DNA of 34,042 nucleotides from Prevotellaceae bacterium (GCA_031266015.1 JAISBU010000019.1:1-34042); one strand, 5' to 3'; shown: positions 17,261-24,153, counted from the first letter of the stretch. A program made the numbers and translations. Notes: a model not told the origin generated them from the sequence alone.

Positions 17261-17298
17261 AAAAAAGCACCTGCCCTTTTCCGGACAGGCGCTTTTTT
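17261..17298. terminator. Second copy of the bidirectional terminator
   Basis: AAAAAAGCACCTG pairs with CAGGCGCTTTTTT, with one mismatch in the stem, and the sequence is 36/38 identical to 16051-16088. No protein gene ends here, so it either terminates an RNA coming from the palindromic region or came with a duplication. Just upstream, GTAGCGGTTTTT and AAAAACCGGCTAC (about 17213-17250) form another hairpin. Confidence 0.65.
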
Positions 17299-17693
17299 AA
17301 TTGCGTAATTTACAGCGCATTTTTGTATTTTTTACCGCGCCATCATTTTCATGCTAAATACTTAAAATTTAAAATTTTACTCAAAATTGATGCTGAATGT
17401 TGCCCGCTCCGGTTTGTAAAACACCCAAAATGTAAAAAGTTCTTCTTAACTTTGGGGCTTGAAAAACAACCGGAAGCTGTGGTGATAAATTTTTTACGGT
17501 AGCCTCCAAGCGATTTGAAGCAATTATAACTTAAAACACTGTAAATAAGCGAAATAATATTCGCATAATGGCTGATTACCATAATTTTTTGGCATTAGGA
17601 TAATTACTAAATTAGTAATAATCAGCGGATTTTGCAATTTGTCAAATAATTTGTTGATTTTTAATCAATTAAGTTATTTTATGGCGAAGCATT
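17299..17693. other. Gene-free leader upstream of the RhuM array, with small palindromes
   Basis: No gene is seen. TAACTTTG at 17447-17454 matches the plus-strand -7 box but lacks a spaced -33 element. Just before the array lie two perfect small dyads: ATTACTAA-A-TTAGTAAT (17603-17619) and TTGATT-TTT-AATCAA (17654-17668). CAAAT-A-ATTTG (17643-17653) lies between them. These could be operators for the HTH-containing RhuM proteins, but AT-rich sequence makes small dyads common. Confidence 0.35.
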
Positions 17694-17851
17694 GATAGAA
17701 GCATTACGCCAAGAATATAGAAAATTTGGATGTGGCAACCAACGAACAATATAGCGAATTGTATAAAGCGCTGATTGAGCTGACTTCGCAAAAGAAGTTG
17801 GCGGAAGACAAACCACGCAAAAGAATTGGATTTAAAACAGATAATGAGTGA
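17694..17851 (+). pseudogene. 3' remnant of a RhuM gene at the head of the array
   Basis: This matches the last ~150 bp of the next RhuM copy (ENLDVATNEQYSELYKALIE, ending IGFKTDNE-stop at 17849-17851). It lacks the N-terminal three quarters and has a one-base insertion in the CGCCAAGAATATAG stretch relative to the intact copy. It is followed by the same TACCGG spacer and ATG as the other units, so it is a leftover unit of the tandem array. Confidence 0.8.
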
Positions 17852-17857
17852 TACCGG

Positions 17858-18430
17858 ATGAATGAACTTGTAAGCTATACGGCAGAGGGCTTGGAGGATT
17901 TTCAGGTATTAGTGGACTACGATACCGTGTGGCTGACTCAGGCGCAGATGGCAGAATTGTTTGCAAAAGGGAGAGCTACAATTACAGAACATGTCAATAA
18001 TGTATTTTACGAGGGAGAGTTACAACGTGATTCAACTTGTCGGAAATTCCGACAAGTTCGAATGGAAGGCAGTAGAGAGATTGCCAGAGAAATAGAATAT
18101 TATAATCTTGATGTGGTGATTTCTGTTGGCTATCGCGTAAAGTCTCAACGCGGCACACAGTTTCGTATTTGGGCGACTTCCGTGCTTCGTGAGCATCTGC
18201 TGAAAGGTTACACCGTAAAGCAACCGGTAACGCTGGAGCATTTGCAGGAAGTGAAGCAGAATTTGGCGTATCAAATAGAAGAATTACGCCAAAAAATAGA
18301 AAATTTGGATGTGGTAACAAGCGAACAATACAACGAATTGTATAAAGCGCTGATTGAGCTAACCTCGCAAAAGAAATTGGCGGAAGAAAAACCTCGCAGA
18401 AGGATTGGATTTAAAACAGATAATGAGTGA
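17858..18430 (+). CDS. rhuM: RhuM family protein, array copy 1
   Basis: 190 residues, Virulence RhuM family. The N-terminal segment (VSYTAEGLEDFQV, then DTVWLTQAQMAELFAKGRATIT) contains a predicted HTH. The central signature is YYNLDVVISVGYRVKSQRGTQFRIWATSVL, and the C-terminus is a coiled coil of ~55 residues ending RRIGFKTDNE. RhuM was first named in a Salmonella pathogenicity island; its biochemical role is not established, though relatives often lie in defence islands. The ATG at 17858 follows a 6-bp spacer after the remnant stop. Residues ~38-80 and the C-terminal coil differ from copies 2 and 3. Codons 59-67 carry a perfect 12-bp hairpin (18034-18058). Confidence 0.88.
   Translation: MNELVSYTAEGLEDFQVLVDYDTVWLTQAQMAELFAKGRATITEHVNNVFYEGELQRDSTCRKFRQVRMEGSREIAREIEYYNLDVVISVGYRVKSQRGTQFRIWATSVLREHLLKGYTVKQPVTLEHLQEVKQNLAYQIEELRQKIENLDVVTSEQYNELYKALIELTSQKKLAEEKPRRRIGFKTDNE
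18034..18058. other. In-gene hairpin, RhuM copy 1
   Basis: AACTTGTCGGAA and TTCCGACAAGTT are perfect 12-bp arms around one A. With a one-base bulge the stem extends to 15 bp. It covers codons 59-67, the same codons as the hairpins in copies 2 and 3. Confidence 0.85.
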
Positions 18431-18436
18431 TACCGG

Positions 18437-19003
18437 ATGAATGAACTTGTAAGCTATACGATAGAGGGTTTGGAGAATTTTCAGGTGCGGGTGAAGGCAG
18501 ATACCGTATGGCTGACGCAGGCGCAGATAGCAGAATTATTTGCTACAGACAGAACGTCTATTTCTCGGCATATAAAGAATATTTACAGTACGGAAGAATT
18601 GGAAGAACCTACCACATGTGCAATTTTTGCACATGTGGGTAACCAAGGGTTACAGGTCTATAAAACAAAATATTATAATCTGGATGCCATTCTTTCCGTA
18701 GGCTACCACGTGAATAGCAAGCAGGCTACCAAATTTCGCCAGTGGGCTACTGCGATATTGAAAGAATACTTGCTTAACGGCGCTGTGATTCACCAACCGG
18801 CAAGCAAAGCGGAGCTGGCGGAGGTGGAAAAGCGTTTGAAAAAACAGCTGGACGATATACGGCAAGAGCTGGAAAATTCGGAAATAGTAGCAGATGCCCA
18901 ATTTAGCGAGATATACCAGGCGCTGATTGAGCTGACCTCGCAAAAGAAGCTGGCGGAAGACAAGCCACGCAGAAGAATTGGATTTAAAACAGGTAATGAG
19001 TAA
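18437..19003 (+). CDS. rhuM: RhuM family protein, array copy 2
   Basis: 188 residues with the same architecture as copy 1: MNELVSYTIEGLENFQV, WLTQAQIAELFATDRTSISR (HTH), YYNLDAILSVGYHVNSKQAT, and a C-terminal coil (AELAEVEKRLKKQLDDIRQE) ending RRIGFKTGNE. It starts 6 bp after copy 1. From about codon 80 to the end it is almost identical at the DNA level to copy 3, and the first ~36 codons are also close, whereas codons ~38-79 are clearly different. This indicates recombination or gene conversion of flanks around a variable module. Codons 59-67 hold a hairpin (18612-18638). The predicted HTH suggests DNA binding; target and activity are unknown. Confidence 0.88.
   Translation: MNELVSYTIEGLENFQVRVKADTVWLTQAQIAELFATDRTSISRHIKNIYSTEELEEPTTCAIFAHVGNQGLQVYKTKYYNLDAILSVGYHVNSKQATKFRQWATAILKEYLLNGAVIHQPASKAELAEVEKRLKKQLDDIRQELENSEIVADAQFSEIYQALIELTSQKKLAEDKPRRRIGFKTGNE
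18612..18638. other. In-gene hairpin, RhuM copy 2
   Basis: CCACATGTGCAA and TTGCACATGTGG are perfect 12-bp arms with a TTT loop, at codons 59-67. The variable triplet GCA on the left is matched by TGC on the right. Confidence 0.85.
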
Positions 19004-19009
19004 TATCGG

Positions 19010-19576
19010 ATGAATGAGCTTGTAAGCTATACGGCAGAGGGTCTGGAGAATTTTCAGGTACGGGTGGAGGTAGATACCGTATGGCTGACGCAGGTGCAGA
19101 TAGCAGAATTATTTGCTACAAAGCGTCCGGCAATAACCAAGCATTTGAATAACATCTTCAACTCCGGTGAGCTGGATGAGCAAAGCACATGTTCCATTTT
19201 GGAACATATGGGTAATGACGGAAAACAACGCTACCAAACAAAATATTATAATCTGGATGCCATTCTTTCCGTAGGCTACCGCGTGAATAGCAAGCAGGCT
19301 ACCAAATTTCGCCAGTGGGCTACTGCGATATTGAAAGAATATTTGCTTAACGGCGCTGTGATTCACCAACCGGCAAGCAAAGCGGAGCTGGCGGAGGTGG
19401 AAAAGCGTTTGAAAAAACAATTGGATGATATACGGCAAGAGCTGGAAAATTCGGAAATAGTAGCAGACGCCCAATTTAGCGAGATATACCAGGCGCTGAT
19501 TGAGCTAACTTCGCAAAAAAAATTGGCGGAAGAAAAACCTCGCAGAAGAATTGGATTTAAAACAGATAATGAGTGA
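19010..19576 (+). CDS. rhuM: RhuM family protein, array copy 3
   Basis: 188 residues. The flanks are near-identical to copy 2, but a different central module runs from codon ~38 (FATKRPAITKHLNNIFNSGEL) to ~79 (MGNDGKQRYQTKYYNLDAIL). The start lies 6 bp after the copy 2 stop, so the array is probably one transcript. The C-terminal coil and the RRIGFKTDNE end are shared with the other copies. The hairpin at codons 59-67 (19186-19210) has one mismatch. No frameshift or missing segment is seen, so it appears intact. Confidence 0.88.
   Translation: MNELVSYTAEGLENFQVRVEVDTVWLTQVQIAELFATKRPAITKHLNNIFNSGELDEQSTCSILEHMGNDGKQRYQTKYYNLDAILSVGYRVNSKQATKFRQWATAILKEYLLNGAVIHQPASKAELAEVEKRLKKQLDDIRQELENSEIVADAQFSEIYQALIELTSQKKLAEEKPRRRIGFKTDNE
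19186..19210. other. In-gene hairpin, RhuM copy 3
   Basis: CACATGTTCCA and TGGAACATATG are 11-bp arms with one mismatch and a TTT loop, at codons 59-67. The variable triplet TCC on the left is matched by GGA on the right. Confidence 0.8.
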
Positions 19577-19582
19577 TACTGT

Positions 19583-20110
19583 ATGAATGAGTTTGTAAGC
19601 TATACGGCAGAGGGCTTGGAGGATTTTCAAGTGCGGGTGGAGGCAGATACCGTATGGCTGACGCAGGCGCAGATGGTAGAGCTATTTCAGAGGGATAAAG
19701 GGATAAAGCGTGTAACATCGCTGTTTGAAAAATACGGTTGCCCCAAACCTGTATTTGAAAACTTTCAGCATGGATTTAAGGTAACAGCCTATCCGGTACA
19801 AGGTAAAAAGGCAAAAAAAGCAGCTAAAAGTTCGAGTAAGTTGGGTGAAAACAGCGCAGAAAACGACACGGAAAGATTAACTAAATACCAAAAATTAATA
19901 ATTGATAGTATGCGAAATAACGCAAGTATAACGTCAAGAGAGTTGGCCTTAATAGTTGGAATAGGTGCTGTTAATATACGTGTAAATATTTTAAAACTCA
20001 AAAAACGTGGACTTATTGAGCGTATCGGTTCTGATAGGAGCGGCTACTGGAAAATAAATAAACCGAATAAAGATACGAAGATGAAAAACAGGCCAAATGT
20101 TACAGGATAA
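19583..20110 (+). CDS. Chimeric protein: RhuM N-terminus fused to AlbA/Schlafen-type C-terminal HTH
   Basis: 175 residues. Residues 1-40 are RhuM-like (MNEFVSYTAEGLEDFQV, WLTQAQMVELFQRDK). At about residue 41 the sequence switches to what looks like the end of an AlbA_2 (divergent AAA/Schlafen-like) ATP-binding protein: RVTSLFEKYGCPKPVFEN, then HGFKVTAYP, a basic linker (KKAKKAAKSSSK) and a winged helix (KLIIDSMRNNASITSRELAL, NIRVNILKLKKRGLIERIG). It starts 6 bp after copy 3, like the other units. It may be a recombination scar where the array met a former AlbA gene, or a functional fusion with two DNA-binding segments. No RhuM central or C-terminal region remains. Confidence 0.7.
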   Translation: MNEFVSYTAEGLEDFQVRVEADTVWLTQAQMVELFQRDKGIKRVTSLFEKYGCPKPVFENFQHGFKVTAYPVQGKKAKKAAKSSSKLGENSAENDTERLTKYQKLIIDSMRNNASITSRELALIVGIGAVNIRVNILKLKKRGLIERIGSDRSGYWKINKPNKDTKMKNRPNVTG

Positions 20111-20156
20111 ATTTATCGGGAATAGCCATAGCTTTATCTTCAAATTATAAACTCAC

Positions 20157-20630
20157 ATGACACACATACCCCTGTACCACGGAGGATATTGTCCGGTTGC
20201 AACTCCCGCCATCATAGCGGGCAGGTATGCCAAAGATTTTGGCGTGGGTTTTTACTGCACCGAGCTGAAAGAGCAAGCCATCAGATGGGCACGACGGTAT
20301 GAAACTCCAGTAGTGAGTATTTACAATTATACCCCCGATGAAAATCTACAGACTTTGCTCTTTACGGAGATGACAGAAGAATGGCTTGATTTTGTGGTGA
20401 GCTGTCGCACAGGCGGTACGCATGCCTACGATATAGCTATTGGGGCAATGGCAAATGACCAGATATATAGCTATGTTTCCGATTTCATAAGCGGCATTTT
20501 AACCAGAGAGCAGTTTTGGGTGTTGGCAAAATTCAAGCACCCGACGCAGCAGGTATGCTTCTGCTCCGAAAGAGCGCTGCATACCCTGACTTATATTAAC
20601 TTTGAAAGTTATGACCGGACGAGAAGATAA
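20157..20630 (+). CDS. DUF3990 family protein (ADP-ribosyltransferase-like, putative toxin)
   Basis: 157 residues. The pattern LYHGGYCPVATPAI, RYAKDFGVGFYCTELKEQAI and RWARRYETPVVSIYNY matches DUF3990, a family placed with ADP-ribosyltransferase-like folds. The YHGG and GFYCT segments correspond to the NAD-binding strands. The middle (WLDFVVSCRTGG, YDIAIGAMANDQIYSYVSDF) is also typical. In Bacteroidota this family is often beside DUF3791 genes, as here, where the next gene overlaps by 20 bp. This is the arrangement of a toxin-antitoxin pair, but activity is inferred only. It is preceded by the chimeric RhuM gene (46-bp gap) and probably shares its transcript. Confidence 0.8.
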   Translation: MTHIPLYHGGYCPVATPAIIAGRYAKDFGVGFYCTELKEQAIRWARRYETPVVSIYNYTPDENLQTLLFTEMTEEWLDFVVSCRTGGTHAYDIAIGAMANDQIYSYVSDFISGILTREQFWVLAKFKHPTQQVCFCSERALHTLTYINFESYDRTRR

Positions 20631-21066
20631 AGCGCAGGATGACTTGTTTTTTGTTTGCAGCCTGATAGAGTACATCGCCCGCAAGACAAAAAACCATCGG
20701 AATGTGGTAGCCAACGCCATAGGCAGGGAGCGCTTGGGGCACCTGTACGAGCTGGCAGACGTGTACCACAGCGAGAATATTGACAAAATTAGCGACGAGC
20801 TGATCGCTCGAAGCGGCCTCGATGAGGGGCGGTTCGACAACGTCGCCGCCTGCCGCTACGCCATTCCCTCATTTTGGGACATCGGGAAAGTGTACAAGCG
20901 GCTAATAACCGAAGTTGCCGCTCGCCAACAAAAGCCGCCCATAGAGGCGCTCGTAGAGGTTTACGGCTCGTGGCTTTCGAGAAAAATAGAAGACTTTAAC
21001 TGCAGCATGTACTACGAAAATCCGGACTACCTCTACCAATCCTACGTTAAGGGAGAAGCGCTGTGA
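20611..21066 (+). CDS. DUF3791-like partner of the DUF3990 protein
   Basis: 151 residues from the ATG at 20611. A TTG three codons earlier would lengthen it slightly but is less likely. The first ~55 residues (DDLFFVCSLIEYIARKTKNH, LYELADVYHSENIDKISDEL) resemble the small helical DUF3791 proteins that accompany DUF3990. The second half (IPSFWDIGKVYKRLITEVAA, IEALVEVYGSWLSRKIEDFN) may be a second helical copy. The start overlaps the DUF3990 stop by 20 bp, implying translational coupling. The antitoxin or partner role is inferred from this pairing. Family assignment of the C-terminal half is uncertain. Confidence 0.65.
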   Translation: MTGREDKAQDDLFFVCSLIEYIARKTKNHRNVVANAIGRERLGHLYELADVYHSENIDKISDELIARSGLDEGRFDNVAACRYAIPSFWDIGKVYKRLITEVAARQQKPPIEALVEVYGSWLSRKIEDFNCSMYYENPDYLYQSYVKGEAL

Positions 21067-21166
21067 GTAAATGTAACAAAACAGGCCATACCGCCTCGTG
21101 CCCTGCATTCCCAGCGATACATCTCTGACGGGATGTGACATAGGTAATTATTCCTCTAATGGACAT

Positions 21167-21194
21167 TTTGGGATAATTTTTTTTTGTATCTTTG
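21167..21194 (+). promoter_or_regulatory. Promoter of the DUF1016 nuclease gene and possibly the flippase
   Basis: TTTG (21167-21170) and TATCTTTG (21187-21194) match the Bacteroidota -33 and -7 elements. The spacer is 16 bp, shorter than the usual 19-21. It is about 110 bp upstream of the ATG at 21305, in the only sizeable gap between 20 and 24 kb. Confidence 0.5.
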
Positions 21195-21304
21195 CGGGGG
21201 AAAAGTTTACCGTATTTTCAAGACCGGAAGCAAGTATTGCTGTAGATTACCTGCTAATAAAACCTTAGCAAGTAGCAAAACAAAAAAATAATACGTGAGG
21301 TATA

Positions 21305-22333
21305 ATGAACAAAGTAGCAAAAAGCGTGGAGTTGCCCGAAAATGCATTGCTGAACGACCTGTCGGCATTGATAGAGCAGAGCAGGCAATTTGTTGCCATA
21401 CAGGCAAACAGCGCGCTTACCATGCTGTTCTGGAGCATCGGTAAGCGGATAAACGAAACGATTTTACAAAACAAGCGGGCTGAGTACGGCAAGCAAATTG
21501 TGCCGACCGTGTCTGCGCAGCTGGAAAGTAAGTACGGGAGAAACTTCACAGAGAAAAATTTGAGGCGAATGATGCAGCTTGCCGAACAGTTCCCTGATGA
21601 GCAAATTGTCGTGACGCTGTCACGACAATTAAGTTGGTCGCACTTCATTGTTCTTATTCCGCTAAAAACCAATGAAGCAAAGTTATTTTACGCGCAAGAG
21701 GCTTCGAAACAAAAATTAGGAGTAAGAGAGTTGCGCCGACAAATAGCCAGTAAAACTTTTGAACGAACCAGCATTGCAAATGCTCAGCTAAGCCCTCAGT
21801 CGGATATTCCCTTCAACATGTTCAAAGATCCGTACATTTTGGATTTTCTGAACCTGAAAGACGGCTACCTGGAAAACGACTTGGAGGCTGCCATTCTGCA
21901 AGAGTTGGAACGGTTTATTATGGAGGCAGGCAAAGGCTTTGCCTTTATTGAACGCCAAAAAAGAATGATTATCGACGGCGAAGATTTTTACTTAGACTTG
22001 CTCTTTTACCACCGGACGCTGAAGCGATTGGTCGCCATTGAGCTAAAGCTCGGCAAATTTCAGGCAAAGCACAAGGGGCAAATGGAGCTGTACCTGAAGT
22101 GGCTGAACCGATACGAGCGGCAGGAAGGCGAAGATGCCCCCGTTGGCCTTATCCTCTGCGCCGAAAGCAGCCGGGAGCAGGTAGAGCTGCTGGAAATGCA
22201 CAAGGATGGAATAATAGTTGCCGAATACTGGACGGAGCTGCCGCCCAAAAAAGCGCTGGAGCAAAAAATCCACACCCTGCTGGCGGAGGCAAAGGAGCGA
22301 TTGGAGAGAAATAAACCCCTGCGGCTAAAGTAA
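21305..22333 (+). CDS. DUF1016 / YhcG-type PDDEXK nuclease
   Basis: 342 residues. The N-terminal DUF1016 helical domain (LLNDLSALIEQSRQFVAIQA, FWSIGKRINETILQ, YGKQIVPTVSAQL, GRNFTEKNLRRMMQLAEQFP) is followed by QLSWSHF and the C-terminal PDDEXK domain. Nuclease residues are visible: E226-D227-F-Y-L-D231 and E246-L-K248, then GKFQAKHKGQMELYLKWL. The family is widespread in mobile and defence islands and is proposed to act on DNA or to relate to restriction; precise function is unknown. A perfect palindrome lies at codons ~101-109 (21604-21630). The gene ends 10 bp before the flippase start, so it may be co-transcribed with the glycan locus. Confidence 0.9.
   Translation: MNKVAKSVELPENALLNDLSALIEQSRQFVAIQANSALTMLFWSIGKRINETILQNKRAEYGKQIVPTVSAQLESKYGRNFTEKNLRRMMQLAEQFPDEQIVVTLSRQLSWSHFIVLIPLKTNEAKLFYAQEASKQKLGVRELRRQIASKTFERTSIANAQLSPQSDIPFNMFKDPYILDFLNLKDGYLENDLEAAILQELERFIMEAGKGFAFIERQKRMIIDGEDFYLDLLFYHRTLKRLVAIELKLGKFQAKHKGQMELYLKWLNRYERQEGEDAPVGLILCAESSREQVELLEMHKDGIIVAEYWTELPPKKALEQKIHTLLAEAKERLERNKPLRLK
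21604..21630. other. Perfect palindrome inside the DUF1016 gene
   Basis: AATTGTCGTGAC and GTCACGACAATT (12 bp each) surround GCT. It lies in codons for the conserved linker QIVVTLSRQLSW between the two domains. The stem shares AATTGTCG-GA with the 36-bp repeat. Confidence 0.85.
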
Positions 22334-22343
22334 ATATGTATAA

Positions 22344-23759
22344 ATGAGTAGCACTATCAATATAGGGAGAAAAGACGTGCTGTGGAACTACGCCGCCACA
22401 TTCCTGCAAATAGGCGTGGGTGTTATCCTGCTACCCTTTATTCTGCGAGTATTTCCACAGGAAACGGTGGCTATTTGGACAATCTTTACCACTATCATTG
22501 CTTTGGCCGGGTTGTTGGATTTTGGCTTTAACCCTTCTTTTGCACGGAACGTATCGTACGTAGTGAGCGGCGTGAAAGAGCTGAAAGCAACCGGATACAA
22601 TACCGTAGAAAGCAACAACAGCGAAATTGACTACAGCCTGTTCAAAGGGTTGATTAACGCCATGAAGTGGTTTTACGCCCGCACAGCGGCAATTCTTTTT
22701 GTGCTGCTGGCCACCGCAGGAACGTATTACATACACACCGTTTTAAAAAACTACTCTGGTAACCATACGGAAGTGTATATTGCATGGGCTATTTTAGTAG
22801 CGATCAATTCCTACTCCCTTTACACCACGCACTACGACTCGCTGATGCAGGGGAAAGGGTTGATTAAACGCTCCAAGCAAATCCAGATTATAGGACAAAG
22901 CGTTTATCTAATCGTGGCGGTCGTGCTGATATTGCTGCATTTTAATTTGATTGCAGTCATAAGTGCGCAAGCGCTTTCTATTGTAATTAGAAGGATATTG
23001 TCCTACAGGGCTGTTTATACGTCCGAATTTAAGAAGTTAATCAATAATGTAACAGCGCGGGCGAAAAAGGATTTTATAAAGCCAATTTTGCCAAACGCGG
23101 TGAAGGTAGGCCTTACCGGGTTGGGAGGATTTCTGGTTGTGCGCTCTTCTATGATCATGGGTTCCTTATACCTTTCCTTGGAAACAATTGCATCGTATGG
23201 AATAACCGTACAAATTATATCAATTATCTCATCTATTGCAAGCGTTTACTTTGCTACTTATCAGCCTAAAATTGTACAGCACCGAACACAAAACGATACT
23301 GCGGCTATAAAACAGCTTTACTTAAAAGGCTGTATGCTGCTGTTCGGCACTTTTGTACTTGGAGGCATAGTGCTGGTTTTCTTGGGCGACTGGGCGCTGG
23401 ATGTAGTAAAAAGCCAAACGCCACTTTTGCCAAAATCCTTTATATCCGTTGCATTGCTTATTTACTTGTTGGAAGCCAATCATACCATTGCAGGAGGTAT
23501 TCTTCTGACGAAAAATGAAGTTCCGTTCTTTAAGGCCTCCCTATTTTCAGGGGCGCTTACAGTAATTTTATTGCTGGTATTTTTGAATTACACGAATCTT
23601 GGCGTTTGGGGATTGATACTTGTTCAAGGAATAGCGCAGGGATGTTATCAAAATTGGAAATGGCCAAGGGAAGTAATAAGAGAATTATATGTAAAAAGAA
23701 ATGATATACATGAGAGTTTACGCCGAGTAAAAAATAATTTAAAACCGGACTATGATTAA
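22344..23759 (+). CDS. Polysaccharide flippase (Wzx/MATE-like)
   Basis: 471 residues with about 12 hydrophobic segments, beginning VLWNYAATFLQIGVGVILLP, the typical first helix of polysaccharide transporters in the MOP superfamily. The GLLDFGFNPSFARNVSYVVSG segment is also characteristic. It would move undecaprenyl-linked oligosaccharide across the inner membrane for assembly by the Wzy-like polymerase at 25311. It is the first gene of the glycan locus and follows the DUF1016 nuclease gene by 10 bp. The C-terminal ~30 residues are charged and cytoplasmic. A 25-codon open frame starts at the stop (ATGATTAA overlap) and looks like the start of a lost gene. Confidence 0.9.
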   Translation: MSSTINIGRKDVLWNYAATFLQIGVGVILLPFILRVFPQETVAIWTIFTTIIALAGLLDFGFNPSFARNVSYVVSGVKELKATGYNTVESNNSEIDYSLFKGLINAMKWFYARTAAILFVLLATAGTYYIHTVLKNYSGNHTEVYIAWAILVAINSYSLYTTHYDSLMQGKGLIKRSKQIQIIGQSVYLIVAVVLILLHFNLIAVISAQALSIVIRRILSYRAVYTSEFKKLINNVTARAKKDFIKPILPNAVKVGLTGLGGFLVVRSSMIMGSLYLSLETIASYGITVQIISIISSIASVYFATYQPKIVQHRTQNDTAAIKQLYLKGCMLLFGTFVLGGIVLVFLGDWALDVVKSQTPLLPKSFISVALLIYLLEANHTIAGGILLTKNEVPFFKASLFSGALTVILLLVFLNYTNLGVWGLILVQGIAQGCYQNWKWPREVIRELYVKRNDIHESLRRVKNNLKPDYD

Positions 23760-23826
23760 AGCGGCTGTGAAAAAAACAACGCCTGATTTTGCCCTTTATC
23801 AATGGCGAAAATACAAGGAGAACTAA
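23752..23826 (+). pseudogene. 5' fragment of a lost gene after the flippase
   Basis: ATG overlaps the flippase stop and opens 24 codons (MIKAAVKKTTPDFALYQWRK then YKEN-stop). It reads like the N-terminus of a sugar-modifying or methyltransferase-type enzyme, but no domain follows. It probably marks a gene deleted between here and 24241. Confidence 0.35.
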
Positions 23827-23968
23827 GAAAAGTAGAAGTTAAGTAATTGAAGTTTCCCACCCTTGCTAAATATAATAATAACAAAAGGTTATAAGACCGA
23901 TAAAAATATAAATTTATAATAATGAGCGAATTAATAATTACAAATTAGATATTTCAAAAGCGCGTTTA

Positions 23969-24153
23969 CCGTCCCGTAGGGACGGAATGTTGGTAGAAAT
24001 GCTGCGCCCCCCTCTCCCCATCCCGTCCCGTAGGGACGGAATATGGGTAAAAAATGACGTGCAACGTGTTGTTAATTGATGTTCCGTCCCTACGGGACGG
24101 GACGTGGCGGGGGGTAACCGATTTTCTACCAACATTTCGTCCCTACGGGACGG
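23969..24153. repeat. Cluster of four REP-like palindromes in nested inverted order
   Basis: Core CCGTCCC-GTA-GGGACGG occurs at 23969-23985 and 24023-24039. On the other strand it occurs at 24084-24100 and, with one change, at 24138-24153. The outer pair matches over 31 bp (23969-23999 against 24123-24153, one mismatch) and the inner pair over 20 bp. The whole block can fold into one large cruciform. Spacing and orientation exclude a CRISPR array. It lies in the gap where a gene seems to have been lost. Confidence 0.8.

Noticed and set aside
17030..17308. 92-residue open frame on the plus strand
   Set aside because: It runs through the nested palindrome and the second terminator and has no recognisable domain; the end of the frame is the terminator hairpin itself.
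23969..24153. Possible CRISPR array from repeated GTCCC-GTA-GGGAC units
   Set aside because: The repeats are only about 17-31 bp, alternate in orientation, have unequal spacing (37-45 bp), and have no Cas genes nearby. They fit REP-like palindromes.
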